From: Pseudocercospora fijiensis CIRAD86
Lineage: Eukaryota > Ascomycota > Dothideomycetes > Mycosphaerellales > Mycosphaerellaceae
Reading direction: 5' to 3'
Length of the DNA: 64,000 nucleotides
Assembly (NCBI RefSeq): GCF_000340215.1
Contig: NW_006921533.1
Coordinates: forward strand, 6,539,424-6,603,423
A program made the position numbers and the translations under genes. This document shows, piece after piece, positions 33,330 through 46,586 of this stretch. Under the pieces are notes generated by a model. It ran no database searches. It was not told the DNA's origin and worked only from the letters and a program-made list of their open reading frames with translations. Every line of letters begins with the position of its first letter. Position 1 is the stretch's first letter.

Positions 33330-36300
33330 CTACGGCCCTAGCCGCTATAATTGCCTCCTCGCCCCTACTAGTTAAATTAGTCGATAAGAGCCTAGGTCCG
33401 CGTCGCCTTAGCCCGTATGTCCTAGCGGGTCTGTCGCTTATTCGGATTAGCTATAGGGTTCGCAGGCTGCTTTAAAGAAGATAGCTAAGGAGGCTGTTTC
33501 TTAGGGGTACTAAGCTGCTAGGAGTTAACGTTCGGGAGTACTCTACTAGGAGTAGAGACCTTCGAAGCGTAGGTAGCAGGTTTCGCTAAAGGGGCGCTAA
33601 ACTGCCGCTAGTTAGTAGGAAGGTCTGCCTTACTAGGTTCCTATTAGTATATAAATCCCTAGCCTCCCTAGTCAAACTCCTCCCTAGCGTTAGGCGTAGG
33701 CTAATATCGGTAGAAATTATCCTAGTTTGGGCGTATATACCGATCTCCGCTATTGTTTAGGATGCAACTCTAGTCTTTTAAAGACTATATAAGGGCCTTA
33801 AAGAATAATTTCTCCCCGAAACGTTCCTACTCGAGGCGAATAACCTTACTTAATATCTTAGAGTATGCCGACGCTATATCCTTGCGATACTGCTTCAAAT
33901 AGTTCTCGAGTATATATAAGGAGCCTTCTTAGTTAAGGTTACGAAAGAGTCTTCGAATATATTGCTATACTATAGTATCGTCCTACTTTAATCGACCGAC
34001 GAGGGCTTCCGAGATTAGGTTGTTATTGCGTAGGCGTACTATAGCCGGGAACGCGTACAGAGGGGCACCGTACTTGTTTATAAGACTAGAGGGCGAGGTA
34101 GGGCTAGGAAGAAGGTCTCGATAGGTAGCGGCGAGTTCCTAAAACGTACCTCTAGCTTCGCAATCGAGCTTTTTAGTTACTAAGTCGTATCGGTAGAACT
34201 AGGGGAGTATAGTTATCCTCTTAGTATTCTTCGGTAATGCCTAAGCGCCGTATAGAAGGTAGGGAAGGGTTAGGCGTACTCTAAGGGCACCGACCGGGTG
34301 CTACTCCTAGCCTACATTTCGATACTTGCCTTTTAGCTCGTTCTTAATAAAGTTATTAAGGGTATTCTCTATCTTGGTGTTTAGGCAATATATATTATAG
34401 TTAATAGAGAGAATATAACCCCGAGGGGCGTACGTAGGGCCCTTTTCCTAGCGAAGGGTCTTAAGTTCCTTACACTATTTGTTAAAGACTTCTAGTTAGT
34501 AGATCCTAGTAAAGACCTTCGTAGCAGTCTCTACCGTTTTAGGGAGGAAGGATACGGAGCCTTAAACTTAGTTTGTAGTAATGCCTTCTTAGAGATCGAG
34601 AGGGTGCTAGTTAATATAGGCAAACTCGGTCGAACCGCCGTTACTAGGTTGAGTTATCTTAGCGTAGTACGGATAGGAGATTAGGTTAAGAGCGTAATTA
34701 GGGCGGGTAAGGCCGTAGAGGAGCTAGTAGACAGGGTCTCCTCGGCAGATCTGCTAGAACCTAGAATAGAAGGCGGTTCGAAGCTAACCCTTATTCGAGA
34801 CTCCGTTAACTAAACGCTAATACTAAAGGTACATTGCAGCCTCTAGCTTAAACTAGTTAGAGAGGGACATCTTTCCGAAGGGTAGAGGGGCCGCGGCGAC
34901 TTCGACTTTCTTATTATTATACTAACTAAAAACGGCCGCTCTATATAGTTTAGTAGAGCCTTTGTCGCTCGTAATGCTATCTAAGGTAATAGTACTATCT
35001 CTTGCCTAGGCATTCTAGCTAGCCTTTATTATTACTCCTATACGGGAGAAGGCCTTACGAATCTTAGCAGCAATCGCTAGGGTAACGCGTTTAATAGTTA
35101 AAGGGTTGTATATCTTGCTCTCGTAACTATAGGCCTTAGGGAAAAAGCGATATAGTCTAAGGTAGTCGCTAGGGATAGGAGGACGGCGAGTCTTCCGAAA
35201 CAGGTTAGGTCTCTTAGTTCGAAGGCGGAGCAGGTCGTTCCGGTACTTATATCTAGGGCTACTTAAGGTTTCTATTATCTACTTTCGACCGACCTTTCCT
35301 CGAAACCTAACTACTGTTCTAAACAGGTAGCGGGTATAAGTATAATAAGGCGGGTAAGGGGCAGTTACAATAAGGGCAATTGCTCTTCCCTACGTAGCGT
35401 TATTAGATTTACTATCGTACTATATTAAAGCACTGCGGTCGGCTTCCGAGAATCTATTACAGCTATAGTAGGCTAGGCTGTTTCTGATTTAAGTGTCCTT
35501 ATCGGGGGTTAGTTCCTTATAGTATATAGTGCCTCCCCGCTTAGGTCCTAAGGTATTAAGGTCGTCGGTTAGGTTCTCCTCGAGGGGTATAGTAAGATCT
35601 CTACTCGGCTTATTAAGTCTGTTCGATCTGCGGGTCCTTCCTAGAGGGGGGATAGGCGTAGTAGTTCGAATTCGACAAGTAGGCGGAGCCCCTAGAGCAA
35701 GGCTATTATTACTACTCCTACTACTAGTCCGATCGGGTAGCGAAGAAGAGTTTTCGACTAGGAGATTAGGGCGAGTCGTATTACGTTATAGAGGCGTATT
35801 TTAGCGAGAGCCGATAGGCTAAGTAGGGCGAGCGGGTAACAGCTACTAGTTGTCCTATCTAGCTAGAGGGTCGCTAGCCGGGTTATGTATAACTAGTAAT
35901 CTAACAGGTGTACTAATTCGCTTATATATACCTATACGGGATCGAGGGATATTAAGCCCTAGGGTCCTAGAAGCAGTGCCTTTAATGTAGCTACCTAGCG
36001 GTCTCGAAAAAGGGCGCCCGTCGGGAGTAATAGCAATAATAGGAGGGCCTTCGTATTAGCTAATTCGAATACTAATAGCCTTAAGCTTCGCCTTACTAGC
36101 CTCCGATCTCTAAGAGAAGAATTTATTCTTACCCTCCTTACGAGTGTCGTCCCCCTTATCTACTACGCAGTCCTTAGTAGTAATAGTAACGGTATTAACA
36201 TCTGCCCGTCCCTGTCTCGCCCTAAGCGTTCGGCGGTATAGGTAATTGCTTAGGATACGAAGAACAAGCTAAATTTCGGAAACCTAGCTAGCGTCCTTAA

Positions 36301-36960
36301 AGTTTGCGTAGTTGTTAAGCTTTCTATCCTTCTATAGCCTAAAGACTCGAGCTATTTCCTTTGCGGTGTTCCCTCGGACATTGTAGAGGTCTAGGTAGTT
36401 CCTAAAGAATGTAGGACTATTAGTAATGTCGTTCTTGCGGCGATCTTCCGTAGCCTTCCTATAAGTAGCGGCGGGTTATAGGGTAGCAAATTCGTTACCT
36501 ATATACTACTCGAGGGCCTATACTATAGTAGATCCTCGGGTACGAAGAACATCTCCTATTTCTTTCGGTAGTCCTTTAAAGAGCGCCTCCTTAAGCCGAT
36601 AATAGGTTAGCTCGGTGCCTTTAATAAAGTTGTTAACGCTTCCTAGGTTGTCGTAGATTATGTCTACTTTAGTTTAGCGGGATAGGTTAGCGGATTAAAG
36701 ATATTGTACCTATTCGAGTAGGATATTGTAATTACTTAGTCGCTAGTCGGAAGGAAGGTAGGAAATGCCGCTATAGGCTACGCTCGTAATAAGGTCTCGA
36801 CTAGAGGCTTCTACTATTACGCGCTTACGAGGCGGTAGAGGGGGTTTTGCGTATCGGGTCGCGTAGAGGAGGTAGGGGTTTGTCGGTCTTTAATAGTTAA
36901 TTAAGGAGGGTAGTGTTTGCTATAAGCGCCTATCGCTTTATCGAGGGAAGGGCGGTATAG
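33330..36960 (-). pseudogene. Element E ORF3, unknown protein of about 1,100-1,200 residues
   Basis: One minus-strand frame stays readable for about 3.5 kb apart from RIP stops. The N-terminal third has a helical segment containing DNLGSVNNFIKGTEL and ALFKGLPKEIGDVL (about 36,560-36,680), which is loosely Gag-like. The middle is Pro/Arg/Ser-rich (about 35,600-36,050); the C-terminal third is charged, ending in Gln/Pro/Lys-rich low complexity. No zinc knuckle, protease, RT or envelope feature is visible. It lies downstream of pol, set off by (CTAG)n palindromes at both ends. It could be a second Gag-like protein, a captured gene, or another element lodged in E; no TSD was found for the last option. 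Confidence 0.55.
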
Positions 36961-37939
36961 GTGTATTTGTTTGTAAAGAAGTTTAGGCGCGAGAAAGATC
37001 GCCTTTTTATCGTAGTAAGGGCGCGGGTACGCGGGAAGGGACGGGAGGCACCTGCCTTACGCGTATACGCGCGTTTGCATATAAATCCGAAAGTAAGGCA
37101 TATATCCTAAAGGAAGTGAAGGGTTAGTAGCGGGTAGCGGCGACATTTCTAAAGGCCTAGGTAATTCGCGTAGTAGCGAGATTCGAGGACGTAGGACTAG
37201 AGCACTTAGATCTAGGGAGTTAAGCATTATATAGCGCACTAACCCCTCCGCTTTAACCCCTACCGTATTGAGGCATAGTAACAAGGGCTCCTCCGGGCAG
37301 TATAGGGATAGTAGTAGTAGTCGTAATATATCCTAGCTAGCTAGCTACTATAGGCGGGAGCTCCCGGGATTCTTAGAAACCTCGTTATATCGGCCGGCGT
37401 AGGCTATAGAAATGATACAAAGGAAAGGGTTTTGAATAAAGGAAATTTTTAAGGTTAGGTAAGGTTTTCCTAGGCTTACTTAGTAGGGTAGGCTTCGGTT
37501 TTGGTAAGCTAGGCGCGATATAGAGCTTCTAGCAGGTCCCTTTTTGCCGAGTTAAAATTATTCACTCGCTCTACGGGTAGGCAGGTACTTAGACTACCCC
37601 GGGGAGTAGGTCTAGGGATATTATTAAGGATAGGGGCTCCTTACTAAAGCCCCTACCCTCGTCGGTAGTAGTATAAAGGAAAAGAAGCAACGATAGGGCT
37701 CTAGTAGTAGTACTCTATCCGGCTGCTAATATATAAAGGGACAATCGATCCTAGTATACGTCGATAATCCGTTTAAATACGCGAATAAGAGTACTAGCGA
37801 GTGAAAAATTCGGTATAAAGCGAGTAAATAGGAGCAAAAGGGGAGGCTACACGCGAGTAGTTATAGGTTTATCGGGCCTACTAAGGTAGTAGTAGTCCAT
37901 TTTCGTTGTATTCTATAGCCTACTCCGCTTCTAAGGGTT
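36961..37939 (-). other. Spacer between E pol and ORF3
   Basis: About 1 kb with no convincing frame; the short minus-strand frame at 37,057-37,284 is not supported by anything else. It contains the (CTAG)n palindrome at 37,332-37,347 and a nearby GGGAGCTCCCGGGA dyad near 37,356. Confidence 0.55.
37332..37347. repeat. (CTAG)n palindrome before E ORF3
   Basis: Shares its flanks (TAT on the left, CTATA on the right) with the copy at 33,257. Confidence 0.85.
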
Positions 37940-40900
37940 CGTTAAAAGCTCCGGGGTTTAAGCCTAGGCCCTTAGAGTTAGCGGTGCCGCGGAGCTCCTC
38001 TTATTCGATCTAGGTAAGCCGAAGCCTGTCTCGTATTCTTATTAAGGACAGCCTATATTCGTTGTCTCCCTAGTTCGCAATGTTGTCTATAGCCTCCTAG
38101 GCGAGAAATCTAATACCTCGCCGCCTATATAGGTTGGCATATACTAGGGTAGTAAGGCTAGTCTCTACTAGGGCCTTAAGGAGATATAGGTTGTGTTCGA
38201 ACTTTAATATATTTATCTCGTCGTAGACCTAGACTCTTTAGGTCGTCTACTAGCTAGGGTCTCGCTATAGTGCTAGTCGAAAGCTAGGGTCCTAGGTAAG
38301 CCTCGGAAGAGCGCTAACGTAGTAGGCTTGTTCGTATAGATCCTGCCTTCTATATAGAATTGCTATCTAGCCGAATCTATAGTATTAAGCTAAAGGCTAG
38401 GTTACCCCTCCCTAGGTAAATAGGGCTAGGTAGTTGAAAGCTAGAAAACTATTAGGTTCGGTCGAGCTATTAAAGAAGAGATAGTTATTCGAGTAATCTT
38501 CTATAAGGGGTACGCTAAGAAGGTCCTGTATTAGGTTGTTAATCTAAGAGATAGGATCAACTTTAGGGTCGACTCGGTATATAGCTATAGTATAGGCTTA
38601 AAAGGCTCGCCTTTGCTCCTCCCTAGGAAGGGATGTAATCGTATAGATATCTATATCCCTTTCTTTACCGGACTTAGTATTAGACTAGCTATCGTCCCTA
38701 GACTCGGAGGACTTAGACTAGCTATCTCTATCTGCCTCGACTTCTTTATTAATAGGTTCGTTGTTCGTCGTAGTAGCGTTTTTACCCGAGATCCGGTTAG
38801 GTCGGAATGGAGGTACTTCCTTTAGTCGATCGCGTAGAAAGGTAATAGCTAGATTAGCCCTATTAAGTTCCGTAAGGTAGTACGAGGTCCTAGAGGTAGT
38901 AATCCCCGCAATACGAAAAGGGCCCTTCTAGCGAAAGGTAAGCTTACTAGACCTCGAGTGCTCGATTTCGCTCCTAGTAATAAGTATAAAGGACCTAATC
39001 TTAAGGGGAGCGTTAGATACTACTCCCTTTTCGTCGTACTAGCGAGCATTCTCCTCGCGAGTCCTCTTTAGCCGAAGGGCCGCCTCTTCGTTATCGTTAG
39101 GCATATATACTAGTTGTTAGGCACGGTATATAAGTAGCGAGGCAGTATCGCGTATAGTATCCTAATTAACTTTTTAGAAGGTTCGGTAGACATTCTCGAT
39201 AGGAAGGATAACGTCGGCCCCTCTATATATAACTTTAGTAGGCGTTTTTCTAGTCGTTCGTCGGTATATCGTTCGGTCGGCCTATAGGACAGGTAGGACG
39301 TGTTTTCTCTAACTATTTATAGTGCCGTTCGTTAGTTTAGAAAGGGTAGCTAGGATAGGTCGGTTTCTAACCTCGATTTAACTATTTGCCTTCGGGTAGT
39401 ATAGGGAAATCCGTACCCGGTACGTAGCTATTCGCTTAAGCAATTCCTTAGTATCCTTCCGATTCTTAGATCCGTTGTCTATAACGAATTCATCCGGACA
39501 GCTATGTCGGTAATAGACCTCTTCGTATAGGAACTTAGCTATTTGCTATATACTAACCGACTTGCCCGAGCAATTAAATATCCTCCCCTCTACCTAGCCG
39601 CTAACAACCTTACGCGCTAAGGCAATAGACCCCTTGTTGTCGATATAGAGCATATCGGCAACCTAGCGACGGCTAATAACTCGAATATAGGTAGGGTAAA
39701 GCGTCCTAGCAATCTTATATCCTTCTCGCATCCGGTATATATAATAGGACCGAACCTATATAGCGATTTAGGACTACATTCTATACTAGAAGTATCTTTT
39801 CGAGGCTAGATAGTATACTGCCTCCCGGCCTTTATAGCTATAATCCTCGTAAAGCGATTAGATAATTTCCTCCCTAGCCTTTTCGCTATTAATTACTCGT
39901 TAAAGGGGACAATTCGGATAACGCTAGTAGAAAAGGAGCCGATCCTTAATAATATACTTCTAGGCAGTATATCGAACCCTTCGGGCTTCGCTTCGAGAGA
40001 TGCCTTATAGAAAGCGAAGGGTCGATTTAAAGTATCCGATAAGAAGCGATTCTCGAGACTAGTATTCGTCCTCGTTAAGGAAACTAGACTTAGCTAAGGG
40101 ATCGACAGGCTTAGACTATACTATGCTATAAAAGAAGTCGTTATCGATTATATTATCGTCGTCGACCTAGTTATCTCGTTCGACGATGTCCTCTTTAGTA
40201 GGGTTACGACGGGATAGACTATTAGCCGTAGAGTGTTTTCGCTCGGGGATATACTTAACTTCAAAGTCGAATAGTCGGATCCAGGCTACCTAGCGAGCTA
40301 TTATAGAGTTAGGGAGGTCCGAGGCGGATTTGTTAAGCTAGTAGACAAGGGTAGTAGCATCGATTTCGATCCGAAAGTACTACCTAACGAGATACTTCTT
40401 AAACTTCTTTAGTAGTTTAAGTACGGTAAGGCACTCTCGTTTGCTAGCATTATATCGGGCTTTACTTTCGGTCTAAAGGCCGCTTTCGTACCGAATAGGG
40501 TAACGCTTCTTTGTATTATCCCTTTCGTACTAGTTTAGGCTACTACTATATCCGGATCTACTCGCGTTTAATAGAAGGATAATCAACCTAGTACCCTTAG
40601 TATAATCGATCGAGATAAGAGTAGGGGTAGTAGTTAGCGCAGCCTTTAAGGTATCTATAGCGACTTGCTAATCCGGTCCCTATAAGAATTCGACATTAGC
40701 CTTTAGGAGGTAGAAGAGTAGTCTTACTATTGTTACGAAGCCCTCGATCTAGATACGGTAGTAGATACAAACCCTAAGGAAGGCCCGTACGCTAGACTAG
40801 TTCTTAGGTATTAGCTATGCGACAATCTTTGCAACTTTCTCTATATTAGGGTGTCTTCCGGAAATATTAATAACGTAGCCGACACATTTTAGCTTTTTAT

Positions 40901-42260
40901 AGAGGAACTAAGATTTCAGACCTGAAACAGTATACCTAGTACGCTTAATGTCTATAAGAACACTATCTATCTATTAAATGTACTTAGTAACGAATCTTCT
41001 TAGGCTAGGTTCGACCTCTTTATTATTGTATCGGGTCTTCGGGCCCTTAATACTAATATCGTCGACAAACGGCCTCGTATAGTAGGAAATATAGTTAAAA
41101 AGGATTCTTGTTACTACTCGGACAAACTAGGCAACGGAGTTTGTCGCTCCTTACGGAAGGGTAGTTATTCGTATAAGGCTAAGCGGGGTATTAAAGGCAG
41201 TTATATCTCGATCGGCCTCGTAAAGCGGGACTTAGTCGTATCCGGAAAAGAAATCGATTAGGGACGAGACAGCACAGTTAGCAAAATCCTCGGTAAAGCT
41301 GTTAGTATTAGGAGGAAGGTTTCCGTCCCGTATTGTGTAGCGGTTTAGCTCTATAGTAGCGTTAATTAGGCGATATTTCTTAGTTCCTTTCTTCTAGACT
41401 AAGAACTATAGGTTCCGGTATACTCCTTCGCTAACTTTAAGTACCCTATTCGTAATTCGTTCTCGGATTATTTCTTCTATAATGTTTACTAGGCTAGGCT
41501 AGAGGCGGAAGGTTGGTTTTCTCTAGGGCTTATAAGGAATTGTTCGGATCCGTTAGGGAGGTGCTATATCCGCGTCGACTCTTCTAATTTCGGTAAAGCT
41601 CTAGGTAAGGGCTTTTTCCCTATTATAAAGCATTTTATAGAACAGATCTAGCTCCTTAGGAAGAAGTTCTATTCTAATAAGAAGCTTTGCTTTCCTTTCC
41701 TTAGTTAGGCGCGAGCTACGTAGTATATCTAAGAACTTCTTAATTAGGTACTTCTAGTTATATAGTCCGGTTCTAGGCGGAAGCAACGCTTCTCGAGCAA
41801 GCCGTTTCTTTTTCTAGTAAGGGTTACTACCGGTCGTTATACTCCCGGTTATCGTAGTGCTAGCTTCTATAGGTCTCACTTTGTCTGCCTTTTTCTTATA
41901 TATGCTATAAACTCCGACCGTATAGCTAGTATCCGAATCTTCCTTAAGCATCCTCTTAATAGATAGTAGCTAGGTAGGGAACCTTCGAAAGCTCTAAAAC
42001 CTATAGTGCCGCTTATGCTAGTTACAAAATCTGTTCGCCTCCGACTATTAAAGGATTGTCGCCTAGTCGTTACGAGTTATAGGCTCGAGAATTGCCTCCG
42101 TACGCCCGAGCCGGGTAAGGCTATTCGTCGGGCATAGCTAGGAAGAATCTTCGAGAAAGGACTAGCGTTGTATAGCTAGGACCGATACGTCGTCGTATAC
42201 CCGCTCCTAGATATAGTACCTAGCTAGGCGGCTTTTATATAGGGTGCTACTAGAAGGCAA
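37940..42260 (-). pseudogene. pol: Element E pol: RT, RNase H, integrase and a C-terminal extension
   Basis: Minus-strand remnant. RT has the loop PFVDDISIKGP at about 41,035-41,075. RNase H ends with FEVKYIPERKHSTANSLSRR near 40,260-40,210. The integrase zinc region and core lie at about 39,900-39,400 (DEFVIDNGSKNRKD near 39,480), and a GPY/F-type module KGPFRIAG near 38,910. After this the frame continues about 220-300 residues (about 38,700-37,940) without a recognised domain; no chromodomain is seen. Trp/Gln-to-stop changes are frequent. It belongs to the same clade as A pol. Confidence 0.85.
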
Positions 42261-42382
42261 TTACGGGGACGCGGGAATGCTAGGGCCGCCGGGAATGCCG
42301 GGACAAGCCGGGGCTAGTCTAAGCGAGGTCGGAAAAGGTAGCAAGAGCGGGGGCGGGCCGGCTACCGGACTAATTAATATAC

Positions 42383-42400
42383 CCTAGCTAGCTAGCTAGC
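42383..42400. repeat. (CTAG)n palindrome before E pol
   Basis: CCTAGCTAGCTAGCTAGC, between the protease-coding end of gag and the RT start. It is flanked by ATACCC on both sides. Confidence 0.85.
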
Positions 42401-42449
42401 ATACCCTAGGGTTACTATCCTTTTTGCTATATAGCCCCGTAACAACATT

Positions 42450-45400
42450 TCTTATTAAATAATAGGTCGTAACGGTGCGTATAATATCCCTATCTAGCGG
42501 TTTCGAAAAAGGGGCGGACTCGACGCTAGTTTCTCGTCCGCTACCTAGTTTTTTAACTACTAGGTGTTATTACGACTAAGGAGCCCCTTAAGTAGGACAC
42601 AATTCTTAGAGCTAGCAAGGGTAGTAAAGGTAGTGGAGCGGCCCCCGCGCGTAGAAATAGTTCCTTCCTAGGAGCCGTCGTCTATGTTTCGAGCGATAAG
42701 GCGGTTCTTGCGAGCCTACGGGCGACTAAGAATAATAGGGAGGTCGTTATCCCCTAGGGATATAATAAGGAAGTCGGTTTTATACTCGATATTAAAGGTA
42801 GAGACAGGAACGGAAGTGCTAATGCCGATAAATTTAGCCCTTCCTCTAGCTCCTCGTATATTTAGAATAAGACTCTTTAACAGAGTAAGGCTAGCTCGCT
42901 ATAGGAACTTCGCGTTTAGTATGTTCCCCTCGGAGCCTTTATTAATAAGAGCGCGGATCTTAAGGCACCTTTTAATAGTGATAGTAATATACGGACTAGG
43001 AATAAGGGCGAAGTTGTCGTCGACCGATAAGAGGCGAATCTAGCTAGGGTCGATATAGAGCATCTCGTTAGGTAGAGCATCTACTCCGGATAAAATGACC
43101 TATACTGCGTAGCAGTTAAGTCTGTTCCTCCGGCTAATCGAATTAGGGTCCCGGATAACCTCTTCGTTAGCGGCCTCGTATTCCTCGTAGCTTTCTTCCT
43201 CGTCGAGGCTAGTAAAGAATTCCTAGGCGGAGGTAAGGACTAGAACAGGGTAGTCTTTAGGCCGCCTAGGTCTACCTTTCCTAGTAGCTAAGGTAGCTAC
43301 CCTACCTGCTATTTCTATAATCTAGTAGGGGATCTTATCGGTTTTATCCTTTTCTAGCTCCCGAATCCTTATAGCAAGCGCGTTGTCGTTTAGCTAGCGT
43401 ATAACGAGCTTTTAACACTCCGGAATATAGGCGAGGGCCTTAGCATTGCTAAGCTACATACCGTTCCTACTAAGGAATTTCTTTACTTAAAAGTCGGGGT
43501 CCTTATAGTGTTTCTAAAGATTCTTTATAATATTGGTTGTCTTAGGCTCTTTTCGCGTAGCTCTCTACCGGCTCGGAGGGTTTACCCCCTTCGATAGTTC
43601 TTTAGCGGTAGGCTTCGGGGTAGGCGGTAGTACGTTATCTATTTCCTAATTACTATCCTTAGGTAGGCTAGCGTCACTATTTAAGGATTCAGCAGTAGGC
43701 TACCTATAGGTACTAGAAGGGCTAGTAGCAGGGGTTTTACGACTAACCGTTTCCTTAGACTAGGCTCTTGCTCTTAGAGGTAGTAGGCTCGGGGACCTTT
43801 AAGTAGTCCTTCGAGGCTAGGTTTGTTTACGAATTGCTTCTTCTACCTCGCGAACGCTAAGCCCTTAAACTACGTTGCGAATGCCCTTAGTCTTCGTAGT
43901 ACCTTTCTACTTAGTAGTAGCTTTCCGGATCCGATTTGTGTCGGCAATAGCGGTAACGGGAAGACTATTCCTAAGCGGTGCATCCTAGCTACGAGTATAG
44001 GCAAGGGTATCTACAACTATAGCCGCCTCGTAGTCGCTAAAATCTAGCTCTTTATCGGCCTCCTCGACTATACCTAGATCGTAGGGCCTTTAGTATAGCA
44101 TAACCCGCCTAGTAGTAGTAGGGGTAGTAGCAGGGGTAGGAAGGCCGTTTCGAGCATCGTTTAAAGCGATCCCTCCGTAGGGATTTCCCGGAGACCTTAA
44201 AGGTAGAGGGGGAAGAGTAGAAGGAATTATCGGAGCTAGGGCTCGAGGAGTCGGAACTCGAGGGCCTAGTTAAGCTATAGCACTAGGGGCTACAGTTCGC
44301 CTTAGTTGCTAAGAAGGATAGTTGAATTGTTTTCGAAGGGCTTCTATTCTAAATTTAGGTAGGAAAACAATCTCCTACTAGTAATAGGCCTCGAGGAGAG
44401 GAAGTATAATAGCGAGCTTTAGGAGGGTAGGACTGTTACGGAAGCGGAATAGGGTAGCGTATAGTGTACCTAGGGGCCCGAAGTACTACGTACGGTCCCG
44501 AATATAGTAGAACCCTTAATCTTATATATACCGGTAGGGCCTACAGTTTAGACGAAGGTAGCCTTTAGCTCCGTAATAGTAATAGCGACCCTCTATACTA
44601 GGGATAGATTAAAAGGCAAAGGCATCGAAGGTTAGCCCTTATACAAACTAGTTGTTGTATATCTAAGTTGTAGGGGTATTATCGCTCTAAAGGGGGTAGA
44701 GGCGCTATAGGGCATACGAATCGGTATTAGTATTAACCGGACCTATAGTAGGGCCCCTCTAATTGTCTCGGGAGAGGACGTGAAGTTTTAGTTCTTAGAA
44801 CTGCTTAATAAGGTCGTCGATACTAGGGTCCGTAACTAGCTTAAGGGCTACCCCCTGTCGCTAGACATCTAGGGTAGGGCGTATGCTTAGTATTCTTTTC
44901 TTAACTGTCTCTCGTAGCTCTTTTAAATAGCTACTGTCGTTACTAGTAAGGAGCGAGAAGCCCTATCGGCTACGAGCTAGGTCGTACCTAGTACGATAAA
45001 TCTGTTCGAAGTCGGTATAGGATTCCTTATCGTAAGGGTAGATACTGCATTTTTCGTAGATCCGAGGCATAATAGTAGGTATAGAACCTCCTAAGCCCTT
45101 TAGAAATAGACGGCTCCTCGTAATATTGTTAAGAAGCCTCCTTAGTATCCCTTTAGCGATGCTATAGAAGTCCTAGCAAAAGCGAAGGGCATTACTCTTA
45201 GCTGTTTATCTAGTATATAGCTACTTAAGGTACTCGTAGGAGTTTAGCCGAACCGCGACATCCTAGTTAGCAAACTCGCGCTTGAACTTCTTTAAGAAGG
45301 CTTCCTACGTAAGAGGCTTACTACCTAGGAGCCGAGCAACTCGGGGTCGGATGCTAGTTTTACAATTAGCTATAAGGAGCTTTACCGTAGTAGCCGTTTC

Positions 45401-45850
45401 GGCCCTTAGATAGTATCGCTTAAGGATAGTAGAAAACCTTTCAATAAAGTTAGTAGCGTTTTCTCTAGTAAAGAGGGGGTTTTTAACGGTCCCTAGGAGG
45501 GGCATCTACGGCTTTAAGTCCGAGAAGGCCTAAAGAAGACCTTAGAGAAGTTGAGGGGATAGCCCTCCGGTTGCCTAGACAAGCTACTAGGGAACTTCTC
45601 GAGTACTACCCTCCTAGGCAGTGCCTCCTTAAGTCGCTTCTCTATTTTCTATACTAGTATCCTTATCGCTTCCCGAGGCCGTAGTCCTCTCGGTATCCGA
45701 GTTAGTATCGAGGTAGTTGCGAATAAAGTTTAGAGGTAGGTCTCGGTAGGTACTAGCATTAGAGGGGGCTTATAAAGGTAGCTCCGCCGGGGTAGGGTTG
45801 TTATTGTTTTCTTAGGAGCTTATTTCGTCGATAGAATAAACAATTTATAG
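42450..45850 (-). pseudogene. gag: Element E gag-protease
   Basis: A capsid-like region with a surviving open stretch at 45,305-45,505 (NPLFTRENATNFIERFSTILKRY) and continuing to about 44,900. The zinc knuckle at about 44,545-44,590 reads YYYYGAKGYLRLNC, i.e. CX2CX4HX4C with Cys and His changed to Tyr by RIP. A long Pro/Thr/Ser-rich linker (about 44,300-43,550) precedes a retropepsin segment near 42,950 with ALINKGSEGN, where a catalytic D-S/T-G-like triad is expected and Asp has become Asn. The start is not fixed; no clear ATG was identified upstream of 45,505. Confidence 0.8.
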
Positions 45851-46563
45851 AAGACGATAAACGATTAGAATAAATAGGAAGGATATAGTATCGATAAAAT
45901 TAGATAGGTTGCTAGTTATACTTAAGGTAAGGAGGGAGCGTAGACGGGCTATAGCGTACTTTATAGTACGTGTCGCGTCTGTATCCTCGAAGCAAGGGGA
46001 GGGTAGGCGGTAGTCCGCATATATATAGAATAAAGGGGGCGGCGAATGTTACCTAGCTAGCTAGCTAGTATACCTACTACACCCGTTCTAGGCCCCCTTT
46101 GTTCCTCTCTTATTAATTTCTGTTAACTCGTAGTATACCGATTACGGCACCGCGGAAGGGTCGTAATAGCCCGGAAGGAGGTTTTAAGTTAGGCTCGCGC
46201 CGATTAGCGGAAGGGATAGGGGGCTATCGACTTTTCGGGGTTCTTCGTGTCCCTATCTCTAGTTTCTTATAGCGGGCTCTTAGGTTTCTTTCTATGTAGG
46301 TCGTTTCTTATAAGGTCCCGCCTGCTATAGACAGGTAGGGAGTCGTAACATTCGTAAACAGTGTTTCCTTTTGCTTTAAGTCGGTAACGGTATTCCTTTT
46401 GCTTTAAGTCGGTAACGGTTTATTAGTAGTAGGACGTCTCGATACTACTAAGGTTTCTTTAGCGGTAGTATTATATTAGTAGTATAGTCCTCGCTCTAGG
46501 CGAAGGCTATAAACGTTTCTTCTTAACTATATACATACCTGCACCTTCAAATAAATAAAGATA
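45851..46563 (-). other. Element E 5' leader
   Basis: No coding frame is convincing. It contains the (CTAG)n palindrome at 46,052-46,069 and a 29-bp direct duplication at about 46,364-46,421, built on TTCCTTTTGCTTTAAGTCGG with TAACGG. Confidence 0.6.
46052..46069. repeat. (CTAG)n palindrome before E gag
   Basis: CCTAGCTAGCTAGCTAG; fourth copy of the block in E. Confidence 0.85.
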
Positions 46564-46581
46564 GCCCTACCTTTAGCTCTA
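46564..46581 (-). promoter_or_regulatory. Element E primer-binding-site-like sequence
   Basis: On the minus strand TAGAGCTAAAGGTAGGGC begins 5 nt after the 5' LTR, with TAG for TGG through RIP. Similarity with A and F extends a few bases beyond the 18-nt site. Confidence 0.6.
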
Positions 46582-46586
46582 GAAAA

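Noticed and set aside
35529..35804. Plus-strand ORF of 91 codons
   Set aside because: It lies antisense to the longer E ORF3 frame and shows no independent support.
42684..43043. Plus-strand ORF of 119 codons
   Set aside because: Antisense to the protease part of E gag, where the zinc knuckle and retropepsin order supports the minus strand.
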